DNA from: Odontocerum albicorne
Lineage: Eukaryota > Arthropoda > Insecta > Trichoptera > Odontoceridae
Reading direction: 5' to 3'
NCBI GenBank assembly: GCA_949825065.1
Contig: OX463845.1
Coordinates: 26,845,108 to 26,909,107 of the forward strand
DNA length: 64,000 nt
Numbering within the stretch: position 1 is the stretch's first letter; each line of letters begins with the position of its first letter. Shown here one piece after another: positions 25,326-35,689 of this stretch. Under the pieces are notes generated by a model. That model saw only the letters and a list, made by a program, of their open reading frames with translations. It was not told the DNA's origin and did no database searches. Position numbers and translations under genes: made by a program.

Positions 25326-25784
25326 AATACAATATCACACTAAGTGTTTAATGTTTAACCCTTAACATGAGATTAAAACAGTTTATAAAGATCAAATAAT
25401 AAAATTAGTTTAGATGTAGTTTTAAGTAACGTAAAAAAGGTCAAAACATTTTACCTTTACACAACCTTGCTCTTCAATTAAAATTTATAAAAAAAACACA
25501 CCGTCAATTTACATTCATCGCGATAATACTTTATGGAGATTAATTGTGATATGCAGGAATTTTTTGCAACCTTCAGAGAGAACTTTTCCTGCATTTTTGG
25601 TAACACTAAATAACTCAATAGATAGTTCATCTTCAACCAACGTATGTATAAAATATACCAAAGTTTTGCAATTTAGTAAAAACATATTATCATTTGCTTC
25701 TCGTAACATAGATTATTTAAAAAAAATAAAGAGTTCAACAAAATGGCAGAAAATATAACGATAATAGGGATTATAAGGCACGAC

Positions 25785-25920
25785 TAGATGTTATCGGCAG
25801 GGTTATAAAAGAGCCCCTAGATGGTTTGGACATTTGAAGAGTATGGATAATGACAGAAAATAAAATCGATTTTATAAGTTAGATATAATATAAGCGCGAA
25901 AATGGAATTTTAATAGATAA
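25785..25920 (+). mobile_element. RTE-like internal fragment
   Basis: The sequence reads -APRWFGHLKSMDNDRK-, matching the RWFGHVERMNE motif that lies about 100 residues before the end in other copies. It is truncated on both sides. Confidence 0.55.
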
Positions 25921-26254
25921 GGAATATCCATTTTGAATTATTTTAACTTAATTGACTACGTGTATGAAATAAATATACATTTTTGTATTTTTTTCATTTG
26001 TATAAATATATAGTCCATATAGCCAAAAGTATATTTAAAGATATAAATTTCTTACCTAAAACAAATTTTAAATAGTTTGAAATAGGAATCTGAAACTTTT
26101 CGAAACTGATATTACTTTTAATAAAATACAATATTATTGTTGACCGTTGTTACTCGTTTTAGTTTCGTTGTAGCTTTTATATCTCAATATTTTTATTTAC
26201 TTTTACAGGAAATTAAACATACATGTATTACTTGTTTTTCAGTGAGGAATATTA

Positions 26255-26677
26255 CAGTCAGTTATATGTATCCGTTGGTTCCGTATCCGCGGATTTAACT
26301 AACCATGGATTGAAAATATTTAGAAAAGAGAGAGAGAGAGATAGTGCATGTCAAATTAAAAAAATAGGTATGCAGTTATTGACGCGTATTATGTATTTAG
26401 TTAGGCCTGTTATGATTAAGTATATACTGAACATGTACATACATTTAGTTATTTTTGCCTAAACAATACAATAAAACATCTATTTACATTGTATGAGGTA
26501 TAGAATTTAGGAATACTTAAAATACACGGGAGAATATGCTACGGTTATATACGAAAACTTTTTGTGCTAAGGTTATGTACAAAAACTGCAATTTAAAGTA
26601 TAAACATGTGTATTCCCAGATTTTGATATCCGCGGTGGGTCATAGATCTAATCCCCGCGGATACCGAGGGATGACTG
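26255..26677. mobile_element. Tigger/MER2-like (pogo superfamily) MITE
   Basis: The ends are imperfect inverted repeats built on CAGTCA...GTATCCGCGGAT, and the left end is preceded by TA. The interior follows the order I know from mammalian MER2/Tigger2-type elements: AACCATGGATTGAAAATATT, a GGCCTGTTATGATTA segment, ACAATACAATAAAACATC, CTATTTACATTGTATGAGGT, ACACGGGAGAATATGCTACG, GGTTATATACGAAAACT and GATTTTGATATCCGCGG. A block (ggttatatacgaaaact) is duplicated at 26571-26587. There is no coding capacity. The similarity is from memory of the family, not a search. Confidence 0.75.
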
Positions 26678-27094
26678 TTTTTAAAAAAGATATTTTTATA
26701 TTGTTCAACCTGTTTCTAACTTTCTGCTGTACAATAACGTTTGTAATGTTAGTGATTTTAAATCCATGGTGATATAACCCAAATCCTAACATGCATATCT
26801 TAAACTCACTTGGATCCACTTCACTAAACAGTATTTTTTACTAACTGTTAGAAAATAAAAGCATGTCACATGTTTGCAGTCTGAGTTTGATCTGCAGTTC
26901 TCGCTCTAGACTTTTGAGGAATTTCGTAAGCTTTGTAACATCACACAATATCAGTAAAATATTCAGCAGGTAATCAAAAATGATTTGTAAAATAAAGGAG
27001 ATGCATCGCAGTACTTCAAATTGAATACACCGGTTAACATTTTAAAGATATAAAACATAAACAAAAAAATAGTATATAACATACATATGTTACA
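26678..27094. other. unassigned
   Basis: A+T-rich sequence between the Tigger-like element and the next retrotransposon tail, with nothing recognisable. Confidence 0.4.
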
Positions 27095-27499
27095 TGCATC
27101 ACGCGCCAAAGAGAACAGAGCAAAAGATTACTCTGTTGCGACACACATCTTAAGACTCTTCTACTTCCATACATCTTCTCATGCAACTCGTACGATTTCT
27201 CGAAATTTTTTGGAAATTTATTTCTTTCAAAATGTTATTCACTTTATCCAAGCACACTTTCAGTGGTCTTTCTCTACCACGTTTTCGTTTCACATTTGCA
27301 TTGTATTTTAATGTTGTTTGTAAGTCTTCATTCATTCGGTCTACATGCCCAAAGCATCCTAGAGTGCTCTTCTTAAATCTATATTCGGTGACATGGCGTA
27401 TTTTTCCTGATTTTTCCCCATATTTTTTTCCTGATCTATTTTTTTCTTCTGGCGATTTTTGTTGCTTTTTTGTTTTTATTATTTTGGAATAACATTTTA
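27095..27499 (-). mobile_element. RTE-like 3' region, best readable frame
   Basis: The minus-strand frame at 27150-27542 carries the family's motifs in order: KSTLGCFGHVDRMNED, then RKRGRERPLKVCLDKVNNIL, then SRNRTSCMRRCMEVEE. The conserved W of WLDQV is C here. The terminal codons lie at 27095-27150 in another frame. The endonuclease and RT core are absent. The hAT element at 27508 lies immediately beyond its upstream edge. Confidence 0.75.
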
Positions 27500-27507
27500 C
27501 TCTAGAT

Positions 27508-28173
27508 GAAAGATTCCCAAAGTGGTATATATGGACCCCCAAGGGTCGATTTCGACTTGCAGGGGGTCTATATCAGCGAGAAAAGAAAATGGGGGTACAC
27601 GAGATGTAAATGGGGGTCCACGTGAGCGGATCCCATTTAGGCAGATCGTCATCAATATTTAGGCGTTTCGTAAATGTCTTATTATACCTAACTGAGATTG
27701 TGTGTACATAATAGTTATATTAGATTTAGAAAATACTTATATAAAGAAATCGAATGCAAATCACTGAACGTGGATATTTAAGACTATACCTCAATAATTT
27801 GAAGCCAAATATTGAACCATTGCTATCAGAGCATCAGGTTCATCCCTCTCATTAACAGTATTATTTGTGTATTAATTTTATGTAAGAATTTTACTAGGTT
27901 TTGATTTGTTTCATTCCAAAGCCAAATATTTACTTGCATTTTGTGTCTTTTCAATAAAGGTATGAATAAAAATTGTACATGTTTTTCTTTTTTTACAATT
28001 GTCCACTCTATAAAAACCTTATCAAGGTGAACAGCACTATATCAGCTGTCAAAAACACATTTGAAGTTAATAAGTTTGGGAAAATTCATTATAAGGCAGG
28101 CAGGGGGGGGGGTCCACGGAAAACAAAAAAATCGGCAAGTGGTCTACGGGGCGAAAACGTTTGGGAAACTATG
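27508..28173 (+). mobile_element. hAT element with 8-bp target duplication
   Basis: The 666-bp element is flanked by a perfect 8-bp duplication CTCTAGAT (27500-27507 and 28174-28181), the hallmark length for hAT. The ends are short inverted repeats sharing TTCCCAAA. It lacks most of a transposase, but the last 31 codons survive (27760-27855). A G-run lies near the right end (28103-28112). Confidence 0.9.
27760..27855 (+). pseudogene. hAT transposase C-terminal remnant
   Basis: The 31 codons read ITERGYLRLYLNNLKPNIEP, then LLSEHQVHPSH and a stop. The pattern RGxLRLxLxxLxPxIxxL...HQxHPSH is typical of the C-terminus of hAT transposases related to ZBED5/Buster-type proteins. The BED finger, the catalytic residues and most of the dimerisation domain are deleted, so it cannot be active. 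Confidence 0.75.
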
Positions 28174-28181
28174 CTCTAGAT

Positions 28182-29054
28182 CATTAATATAATGGCATGC
28201 AAACTTAAAATAATTGTAAGATTGGTTGAAAGAAATTACCACTTGGCAATAAACCTGTCATAAGTTACACTGTACAATAAAATTTCAAATAAATATATGT
28301 TGATAAGTAATTCACTTTTAAAAAACCACCCAAACGTGTATCATCTGCAATTACATATTATATTATTTTGAAAATCCAGACCTCAATACATTATTTTTTA
28401 TTTAAGGTCATTACATGTGTCGAATTCACACTCCTTGTTTCGCACGTTCATCACATTAATCTAAAAGACTTCTCGTTAACACACCCACACGGCACATCAA
28501 GATCCAGATCTGATTGTTCATCTCAAGTAACAGCATTTTTAATGTCAGTCGACTGAATCAAGACGTCATTTATATCAATTTCGCTGCACTTACCCCAATA
28601 TTCAGAATTACCTTGTTATTGCTCGAACCGCAATAATTGGTTTACGCTACAAAAAAAATTACATCTTGTCGAAAAGATATTTATCCATACTTATTGAATG
28701 TGTCAATTAAAACGTTTATATTATTTTATTTGATTTAAGGACCTTAAGTTCCAATGCCGACTGCGGTATAGTCTCAGGAACTTGAGGATTATCATCAAGC
28801 GATTCAGTACTTCATCTTGTTCTGTCTGCTCGTCATAAACGTGGCTAACCGAGTGTTTAAGTTCCATCGGTCAGCATCTTAAGTTTCGAGAGCTTTCCGC
28901 ACGGACTTAATGTCATATGTTGCTTTATTTGAATCAGTTAATTTTGACGAAACGTCATGAACCACTGAAAATGTATAGTAAAATTAAGCGATTTTTATAT
29001 CTGCCAAAATCACTGTTCATATAAGCTTGAAAGTACAAATATTTATGTATGGCA
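28182..29054. other. unassigned
   Basis: No gene is recognised. A mid-G+C patch at 28735-28960 has partially readable minus-strand peptide but no family match that I can support. Confidence 0.35.
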
Positions 29055-29150
29055 TGGTTTCTTAACATTTAAAGCTTTTTGACTCCCAAAAACGTAAAAG
29101 AGTTTAAGACTTAGCCACCCACCCCCCTGCAAAAACTTAATATATTGTTG
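29055..29150 (+). mobile_element. hAT-like end fragment
   Basis: The sequence ggtttcttaacatttaaagc, ttttgactcccaaaaacg, then cccccctgcaaaaacttaat resembles the end of hAT elements (GGTTCTTAAC...GACCCCCCTG). The 3' half of this motif recurs at 30341. Confidence 0.5.
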
Positions 29151-30317
29151 ATGCATAAACATATGGTATCAAAATTGTACTTGCACAAAGATGATGAGCC
29201 TTATCATTCTTAAGGGTAAACACCATTAAATTAGAAGATTTTGTAATGTATTAATTAGACTAAAAACAAATAAATCATTGTCACCGAGAAAATCGCAGAT
29301 TTTCTACCAATGATGCAAAATTCTTGCGTATTAATAATTAATAAAATAATTGGGCAGATTACAGACCGAATATATCAAAGTCAGTGCATTGGGATAAACT
29401 CCTGTTCAACATATACGTTACCAAGGTCTTACAGCTGCTGACCGAAGTTAAACCCTGCATCCCTCCATCCCCACACCCCGTCTTGATGCGTCTTGTCTAT
29501 CGATGACAGCTCAAGCATAAGTTAGTTTTATTTGAGCTCACCTGATAATAAGGTTGAAAACTTTAACCGGTAAAGTCATATCGTTATCTTAAGTGGAAAA
29601 TCAACAGAATTTTAGTTAATTACAATTAAAATAACTTTAAACCTCCATAATATTAATGCTCTAACTATTCCTATTACTCAAATAAATAAAAACTTAGAAA
29701 TAATGCAAAATATTTGGTAATGGCATTTCTAGCATATATGGTATTCAAGTTTGTCATGAATAATTATTCATTAAAGAATGTTGTTTAGATATATTTTACA
29801 TATCATACGCATGTCGCTCCATTAGCTGCTATATATTATCTCATGATGTCGTCTTGCACCGTAATTATTGGTTACATGTCCAATGCTTGTAAAATGATAT
29901 TTATAGTATTACTATCCTAATGAATAAGAACACGAAAGAAGTCCCCAGAGAGAATGTTGAAAGTTTAATTCTATATTAAATTTTCAATATAAATGTATAA
30001 ATATTTAAACAGTCCTAGACTTCCGTAAATAATTAGTTTCTTAAAATGTGTACGAAAGTTGAATATAAGAAAGTAGAGTAATGTATGATAAAAATATAAT
30101 AATGTGTGTAATTTTAATATTTATATTACAATGAAAATAAATGTATAATGTTCATTAATACGAAAAACATATATAGACATATAACTAGCTACTAAGACGT
30201 AGTATTGATAAATAAAGTAAACTTGAATAAATGTGGTGAGATTTTTCCGATATCTACGAGTATAAGTTAATCCGGTAAACCACTGTTACTAATTTTGTTT
30301 ACCTTTACTGTCCTCCC
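29151..30317. other. unassigned A+T-rich sequence
   Basis: No gene is recognised. A minus-strand copy of the short motif ggaggtttaaagttatt lies at about 29630-29650. Confidence 0.4.
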
Positions 30318-30478
30318 AAAGGAAAAAATAGAACTCACGACCTCCCTGCAAAAACTTAATATCGAAAATGTGTTATTTTACTTTTGTACAAGTAAGTTAT
30401 TTTTATTATCTGGACCACCTGATATTTCACCATGTTCGCTTGAAGATTGCAGCCCTCATTGAGAAACGATGTCGTAGG
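30318..30478. mobile_element. hAT-like miniature element or fragment
   Basis: The left side has ctcacgacctccctgcaaaa and the right side cagccctcattgagaaacga. These are the two ends expected for a hAT element of the GACCCCCCTG/CATTGAGAAACG type, about 150 bp apart. Target duplications are not clear. Confidence 0.5.
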
Positions 30479-30509
30479 CTATAAGAAATATTATAATTAG
30501 TTAAATGTA

Positions 30510-31310
30510 CTAGGCGTATCCAGAAAGTAAGTGTACTGAGGCTCTCACGACCGGGTGGATTTTATTTTTGACATTTTGGCTACACTTCCGTGTAGCCTGA
30601 CCCTTTCCCTCCGCAACGAGACCGGTTTGAGGTCAGTACGTTGAGAAGTGTCGACGCGACAACACGTTTCGTGAAAAATGTCAATCCAATCTCCCGCCAT
30701 GTGCGAAATACGCGGCGTCATCCGTTATCTCGTTTGGAAGGGAAAACCTCCGGTTGAGGTTTATAATGAGGTGAAAACTGCATATGGTGATAAAACTATG
30801 AATCGTACGAGTGTGTACAAGTGGTGTCGCGAGTTTAAAAACAGTCGTACGTCTGTACATGATGATCAGAAAAGTTCAAAACCACAATTTCAGCCAAAAA
30901 GTCTGCCTGTTGCACGACAATGCCAGACCACACACGGCCAACGCCACGAGGGAACTGCTCGCCTCGTTTAAATGGGATGTCCTGAACCATCCCGCGTATT
31001 CCCTGACCTAGCACCTTCAGATTACTATCTCTTTACCTCCCTGAAGCTGCACATGGGTGGAAAAAGGTTTTCAACCGACGAGGAGGTAAAGGAGGAGGTG
31101 GAGAAGTGGACGGAGGGGTTGGCGGGAAACTACTTCGAGGAAGGCATCAAAAAGTTGATACCCCGCTTCACCACCTGCATTGAGAGGAATGGCGACTATG
31201 TCGAAAAATAGCTTACATATGTACTACGGTAACCACGTAATTTTTTTGTTTAAATAAAAAAAATTGTAACCTACAAAAATTCAGTACACTTAGTTTCTGG
31301 ATATGCCTCG
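30510..31310 (+). mobile_element. mariner element with internal deletion
   Basis: The element is bounded by TA at 30508-30509 and 31311-31312. Its 28-30 bp inverted repeats share GGC(G/A)TATCCAGAAA and TAAGTGTACTGA. The length is 801 bp against about 1.3 kb for a full element. The missing part is the middle of the transposase gene. Confidence 0.95.
30678..31211 (+). pseudogene. mariner transposase, internally deleted
   Basis: The frame opens at 30678 and encodes an N-terminal DNA-binding region (IRYLVWKGKPPVEVYNEVKT, then VYKWCREFKNSRTSVHD). It then jumps, at about 30880-30900 and in a different frame, to VCLLHDNARPHTANATRELL, which carries the second catalytic D. The first catalytic D region is deleted. 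A one-base deletion near 31002 breaks the PAYSPDLAPSDYYLF block carrying the third D. The C-terminus (FEEGIKKLIPRFTTCIERNG) is readable to the stop at 31209-31211. It is non-functional. Confidence 0.9.
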
Positions 31311-31407
31311 TACAAGTACAAAATATGAACAAAATATTCAATTGTAAATATCGAATGCATGAAAATCGAGGGCTACCTGTACTCTTAATCTAAATATCAA
31401 GTGTCAT

Positions 31408-31700
31408 TTTTTAACATACCATTATGCTATGTACCTTTTGGGGTAGGCAGAGAGGACATATCTCCATGTCGTTTTCTACATCTATACATCTTGCCAAACA
31501 TAATATTCTGCTTTTCATACTTCTTACCTTTCCCTCAATTAAAATTTCCCCAACTCTCTCCTTTGACTTTTTCATTTACCACTTACTCGCGCACTTAACT
31601 TAAGACATATATTTTTACTTCTTTAACATCCATCTCTTACATAAAGTTATCTTTATGTGATCACTTCTCACTCTATCAAACATAGTAATATCAGATATTC
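31408..31700 (-). mobile_element. RTE-like 3' tail, diverged subtype
   Basis: Plus-strand markers are ggggtaggcagagaggacat and ctacatctatacatcttgcc; interior sequence is shared with the copy at 45470. No readable frame is left. Confidence 0.55.
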
Positions 31701-31980
31701 TTGTTCATCAATTTTTTCAAGCTTGAAGAATACAAGTATAATATTTTTAAACAATTATAATATGCTTTCAGTGGGATAATAGCGATACAGAAAAAACCAA
31801 CGTGGACGGATATAAAGTAAAGATTTTTAATCTAATATAGACAAATATATACTGATTTTTTAAAATTGAAATATACTTTTTAAAAGGATGAAATTTTTAT
31901 TTTCATATTAATATATCAAAAACAAGTATTAAAATTTACGAAATCTTTTAACTTTACTTTGAAATAAAGAGATATTTAAT

Positions 31981-32065
31981 GACGACCTCCGTGATCGGTG
32001 GTAAGACACCTGTTTTCCGACCCGGAGGCTACGGCTCAATCATTTTTTATATATTTCTGATCAGT
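31981..32065 (+). mobile_element. SINE head fragment
   Basis: The sequence gacgacctccgtgatcggtg, gtaagacacctgttttccga and cccggaggctacggctcaat is the tRNA-like head of the window's SINE. The body is replaced by the retroelement relic that follows. Confidence 0.65.
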
Positions 32066-32094
32066 GCAAGAAATTGCCACTTCTTCTTCTCAGT

Positions 32095-32385
32095 GTCATG
32101 TCAGGTTCCCCCAACGTTGAATATCCCTTGGGAATAAATATCTTTGTCCCCGGCAGCCCGAAAAAGATCTCCAACGCCCCTTATACCAGTCCAATCACGT
32201 TTATTGCGGAGCCAGGAGATTTGCCTCCTGCCAACACCTCTTCGGCCTTCTATTTTGCCTTGAATGATCTGGTGTAGTAATTTGTACTTTGGTCTTCTAA
32301 GTACATGACCCAAGTAGGACACCTTTTGGATTTTAATATTAGTCAGCAACTCTCTATCAACTTTGGCTCTTTGAAGAACCTGAAT
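32095..32385 (-). pseudogene. non-LTR retrotransposon RT C-terminal fragment
   Basis: The minus strand reads RVLQRAKVDRELLTNIKIQK, VSYLGHVLRRPKYKLLHQII, QGKIEGRRGVGRRQISWLRN and DWTGIRGVGDLFRAAGDKD. This order is the conserved C-terminal tail of a different LINE from the RTE-like tails above. The fragment is open apart from its ends. The endonuclease and RT domains are absent. Confidence 0.85.
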
Positions 32386-32760
32386 CTTTGAAAACCAGGG
32401 GTTCCAATGGGTAGTAGGGCTACGATGGAGTATGCTTGGCTGGAAAGTATACTTCTACAAAATGTCGTAATGCGCCACGTTGCAATGTCACCAGTAACAC
32501 TACTACCAAGTCCAACTCTCTAGCATCCACGAGTGGTCTCTCAGGCCCCGCGAACCCCGGGCAATGTGACCACTGACATTTCCATCAGTGTCATAGCAGA
32601 TAGAGAGTGGACGAATGGCGAGTTTCCAGCGCCATAAAACTTTATCCACCCAGCTAAGGGAAGGTAACCCCAACAGAAAATCCTCCAGACAAGGCAAGGG
32701 GAAACCACTCTGGATATCCCTCCCCAGGAAATCACTATGGAGAGAAATTGCCACACGATA
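32386..32760. other. G+C-richer block beside the RT fragment
   Basis: The block has about 50% G+C by eye, much higher than its surroundings. Long minus-strand frames (32503-32790, 32541-32825) overlap in two frames. No domain is recognisable. It may be an untranslated or upstream part of the adjacent retroelement, or another repeat. Confidence 0.4.
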
Positions 32761-33345
32761 ATAAAACGGCCAGGTTGGATTGTAAACCACGAAAGCTTAA
32801 TAAAATGGCATACGATACAATACAATTTATAGAGAATTGGTTAAGAATCATATCGACATATTTTAAACATACTATAAGTAGAAAGAGAAAGGTTCTGAGT
32901 TTAATAATGCTTCATGATACACCTTTATTTTATTTAGATTAATATTATATATTTAAATGTTGTCTCTTTAGATATTTATAATCACGATGAATTTTGTGAA
33001 AGTTAATTAGCAAATGCAAAAGGAAACGGTACTGTCCGTGATAATCTAATTGATAAATGTTAATAGAGAAATTTTAAGCACAAGGATTAACCACTTGTTT
33101 ATAGCAAAGTTCTTAATTTTAAACTTTGTATTATCAGAAGAAAGTAAATTGGGCACATCAAAGTAATATTTGCAATCCCAAATAGAAACACATTTTATAA
33201 CTCTTCAAAATATCTTTTTAGTGATTCAATGCTTTTTACTAGTATGTTTTTTTTATCAATGTTCGTTTGCAACGATGTTTTTTACTCTCCACAATTTCAA
33301 ACCCTGGAACTAACTATCAATATATTGTTCATGAGGTTAAAATAC
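32761..33345. other. unassigned A+T-rich sequence
   Basis: Nothing recognisable. Confidence 0.4.
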
Positions 33346-33552
33346 ATTGTAATTTGTTTTATCAAACACTGTTCATTTCACTTTTTTAACGGTATAACCC
33401 TACCGGTTTCAAGGTTTTCACCTCATCATCAGGGGAGTCTTGTTTGTGCTCCCTGATGATGAGGTGAAAGCCTTGAAACTAGTATAGTTATACCGTTAAT
33501 AATATACCGTTAATTAAGTGGAATAAACAGTGTTTGATAAAACAAATTACAA
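33346..33552. mobile_element. fold-back element, copy 2
   Basis: This is a 207-bp copy of the element at 2110-2317, better preserved. The outer arms are attgtaatttgttttatcaa and its inverse, and inner arms include CCTGATGATGAGG and TTGAAAC. In the left arm (read on the minus strand) GAGGT-GAAA-ACCTT and CGGTA...TACCG can each form a short stem. Confidence 0.8.
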
Positions 33553-33649
33553 CAACTATCAATAAATATAAGTTTACCACCATAGTTAACTTTCTTCAAA
33601 AGGCGAATTAAAAAACATTATATTTCCCTTCAGTGACATACCATGTTTT

Positions 33650-33937
33650 TTTATGGTTAGCTGTAGGACGACGGAATCTGAGATTTAACGAAAAAAACTG
33701 AGACAACCACTAATTACCAGCAGTATAAGGAAACGAAGCTTTGCATGGATAGGCCATGTTAGCAGATTTGAGTCAACACGGTCATCAATGATCAAAATCA
33801 AAGACAAACAACACGAAAGAAGGTCACATAGCGAACAACGTTTCTAGAAGCTGGGAGTAGAGGGAATCTGGGAGGATACAGCGAATAACCAATCGCCTTG
33901 AAGAAACATCGCACCAGAGTCGAAAGATCTACATAAA
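33650..33937 (+). mobile_element. non-LTR retrotransposon C-terminal fragment
   Basis: The sequence reads TSSIRKRSFAWIGHVSRFES, then RRSHSEQRF and KLGVEGIWEDTANNQSP, following the GHVxR...GR...W...L...DR pattern of LINE C-termini, with stops. It ends where the hAT MITE begins. Confidence 0.5.
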
Positions 33938-33945
33938 TTATACAG

Positions 33946-34356
33946 CAGGCCTAGCCAACGCAATTTGCCCCACGGGCCGCATTGACGACCTAAAATTTTC
34001 CAAGTACACACATAAATAAGAATAATTGCAAATTATGTTCCAATATTTTTTTCGATATCTGGCTTTACAACGAAGTTCGTACTCATTATTTTTTTTGTAA
34101 GTGGTTGATGTGGATGCAGAGGTACACAGAAAGTGTTCAATCAGTGTAAATTTAAAAAAAAAAAAGATGCTACAACTACATATGAAGGGAGAACATGTAT
34201 TTATCCAACAACAAAATACATTTGTATGGTAATATAATTCGTAAATGTATTTGTATGGTAAAAAAACAAACATAATTGGTCAAATATGACCACGGGCCGC
34301 ACATAAGGGTGCCGCGGGCCGCATGTGGTCCGCGAGCCGTGGGTTGGTCAGTCCTG
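33946..34356. mobile_element. hAT-type MITE
   Basis: The 411-bp element has ends CAGGCCTAGCCAAC and CAGGACTGACCAAC (read inward) and G+C-rich subterminal blocks with CGGGCCGCA repeated near both ends. Flanking 8-mers are TTATACAG and TTATACAT, a near-perfect target duplication. The interior is A+T-rich without transposase. Confidence 0.85.
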
Positions 34357-34364
34357 TTATACAT

Positions 34365-35689
34365 CCATCTACATTAAGTAGGTTTATTAAAACATTCAAT
34401 CATTTACCTTTTTATAACTATACGAGTTTCGAAATTGTGCATCTATAGTTGATGATGTTAGGAAAATTTTACATTTTATTATGGATATGAAAATTAATTT
34501 TAATATAGAAAATCACAACGAATGATACTCAAATTCTCCTTTATAATCAATTTCAATATCCCAAGAGACATTGAAGAGTTGTTCTTACATGACAATACTT
34601 GATATGGAATATGTCGGCTTCCTTTCGTATTGTATCGTAGAAATGTTTTATGTATGTCAAAATACTTCCACCTTTTCTATGGGTAACTTTAAATAAATCA
34701 GCTCGGTCTTTGATCGTCGTATTACTCGTATTTGAATATTTCTTATTATATTCCGATTCACGGAAACAAGATGACGGATATTGTGAATATGGGATTTGGT
34801 TTCACCAGTAACGATATAAATTATTAAATCAATTACTTTTTAAACGGAACTATTTGTAGTAACTCTTTTATTTTTTGACATTGTTTATACATTTGTTCTC
34901 AATCTTATTACGAAAGAAATTCATTCATACCCGTCAATTTATCTAAATTGGTGATTTAAGCATACTAAAGATTGTGGCCGGGTGACAACATTGTGTTTAG
35001 CCCCATTAATCTAGCCAACAAATTTAGAACGAATGGAGAAGGCACGGAACTGGTTGTTCGTAAGTGCACGTGTTTGCAAAGTATTATATTCACGGTAGTA
35101 ACCGTACGGGAATTTCCAACAACATTTGCACACGTCTTGCGCTTGCGAACATTGCTACCCAACTGGCTTATTTACCAGACTGGACAACAACCTTTTCATT
35201 AATATTTTTTTGGGTACCATCAAAATCGAACCCGAAACTTCCACTTGGAGGTCTAACGAAGTCATCACAATCGAAATTACTTTCGGCCTTGTGAAAAAAA
35301 ATATGGCGAGTACCTTTTGTCGTTACTTTCACAGGTCATTCCATTGCATTGATGTCTGACCTATGATCCTGTCATTCACATTTCCAGTCATGATTACAAC
35401 TACAAGATTGTCACTTTTACATGTTTTAAGTATTTTAAAATGTTTTTCAAGCAGCGTAACTGATTTTTTATGTACTTGTATCATTTTTTTTATTCTGGTT
35501 CAGACATAAATGTTTTTCCGTTTTAATTGTATTCAAGGTGTTTTTCTTGAACACATTAAAGAGGTATTTATTTCTTCCTTGGTGTGTACTTTTCATTCTT
35601 TAGAGGATTTCTTCATTGTGTTCCATAACAGATTTTCAATTTTACAAAAGAAATTCATTCATACTTGACACCGTTACCAAGGAATAACT
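34365..35689. other. unassigned, one mid-G+C block
   Basis: Between about 34970 and 35370 frames are open on both strands and in several phases. This suggests base composition rather than a gene, and no product is recognised. The rest is A+T-rich. Confidence 0.35.

Noticed and set aside
34965..35359. Gene with overlapping frames on both strands
   Set aside because: Simultaneous openness in several frames reflects a local lack of A+T-rich stop codons; no protein family is recognisable.
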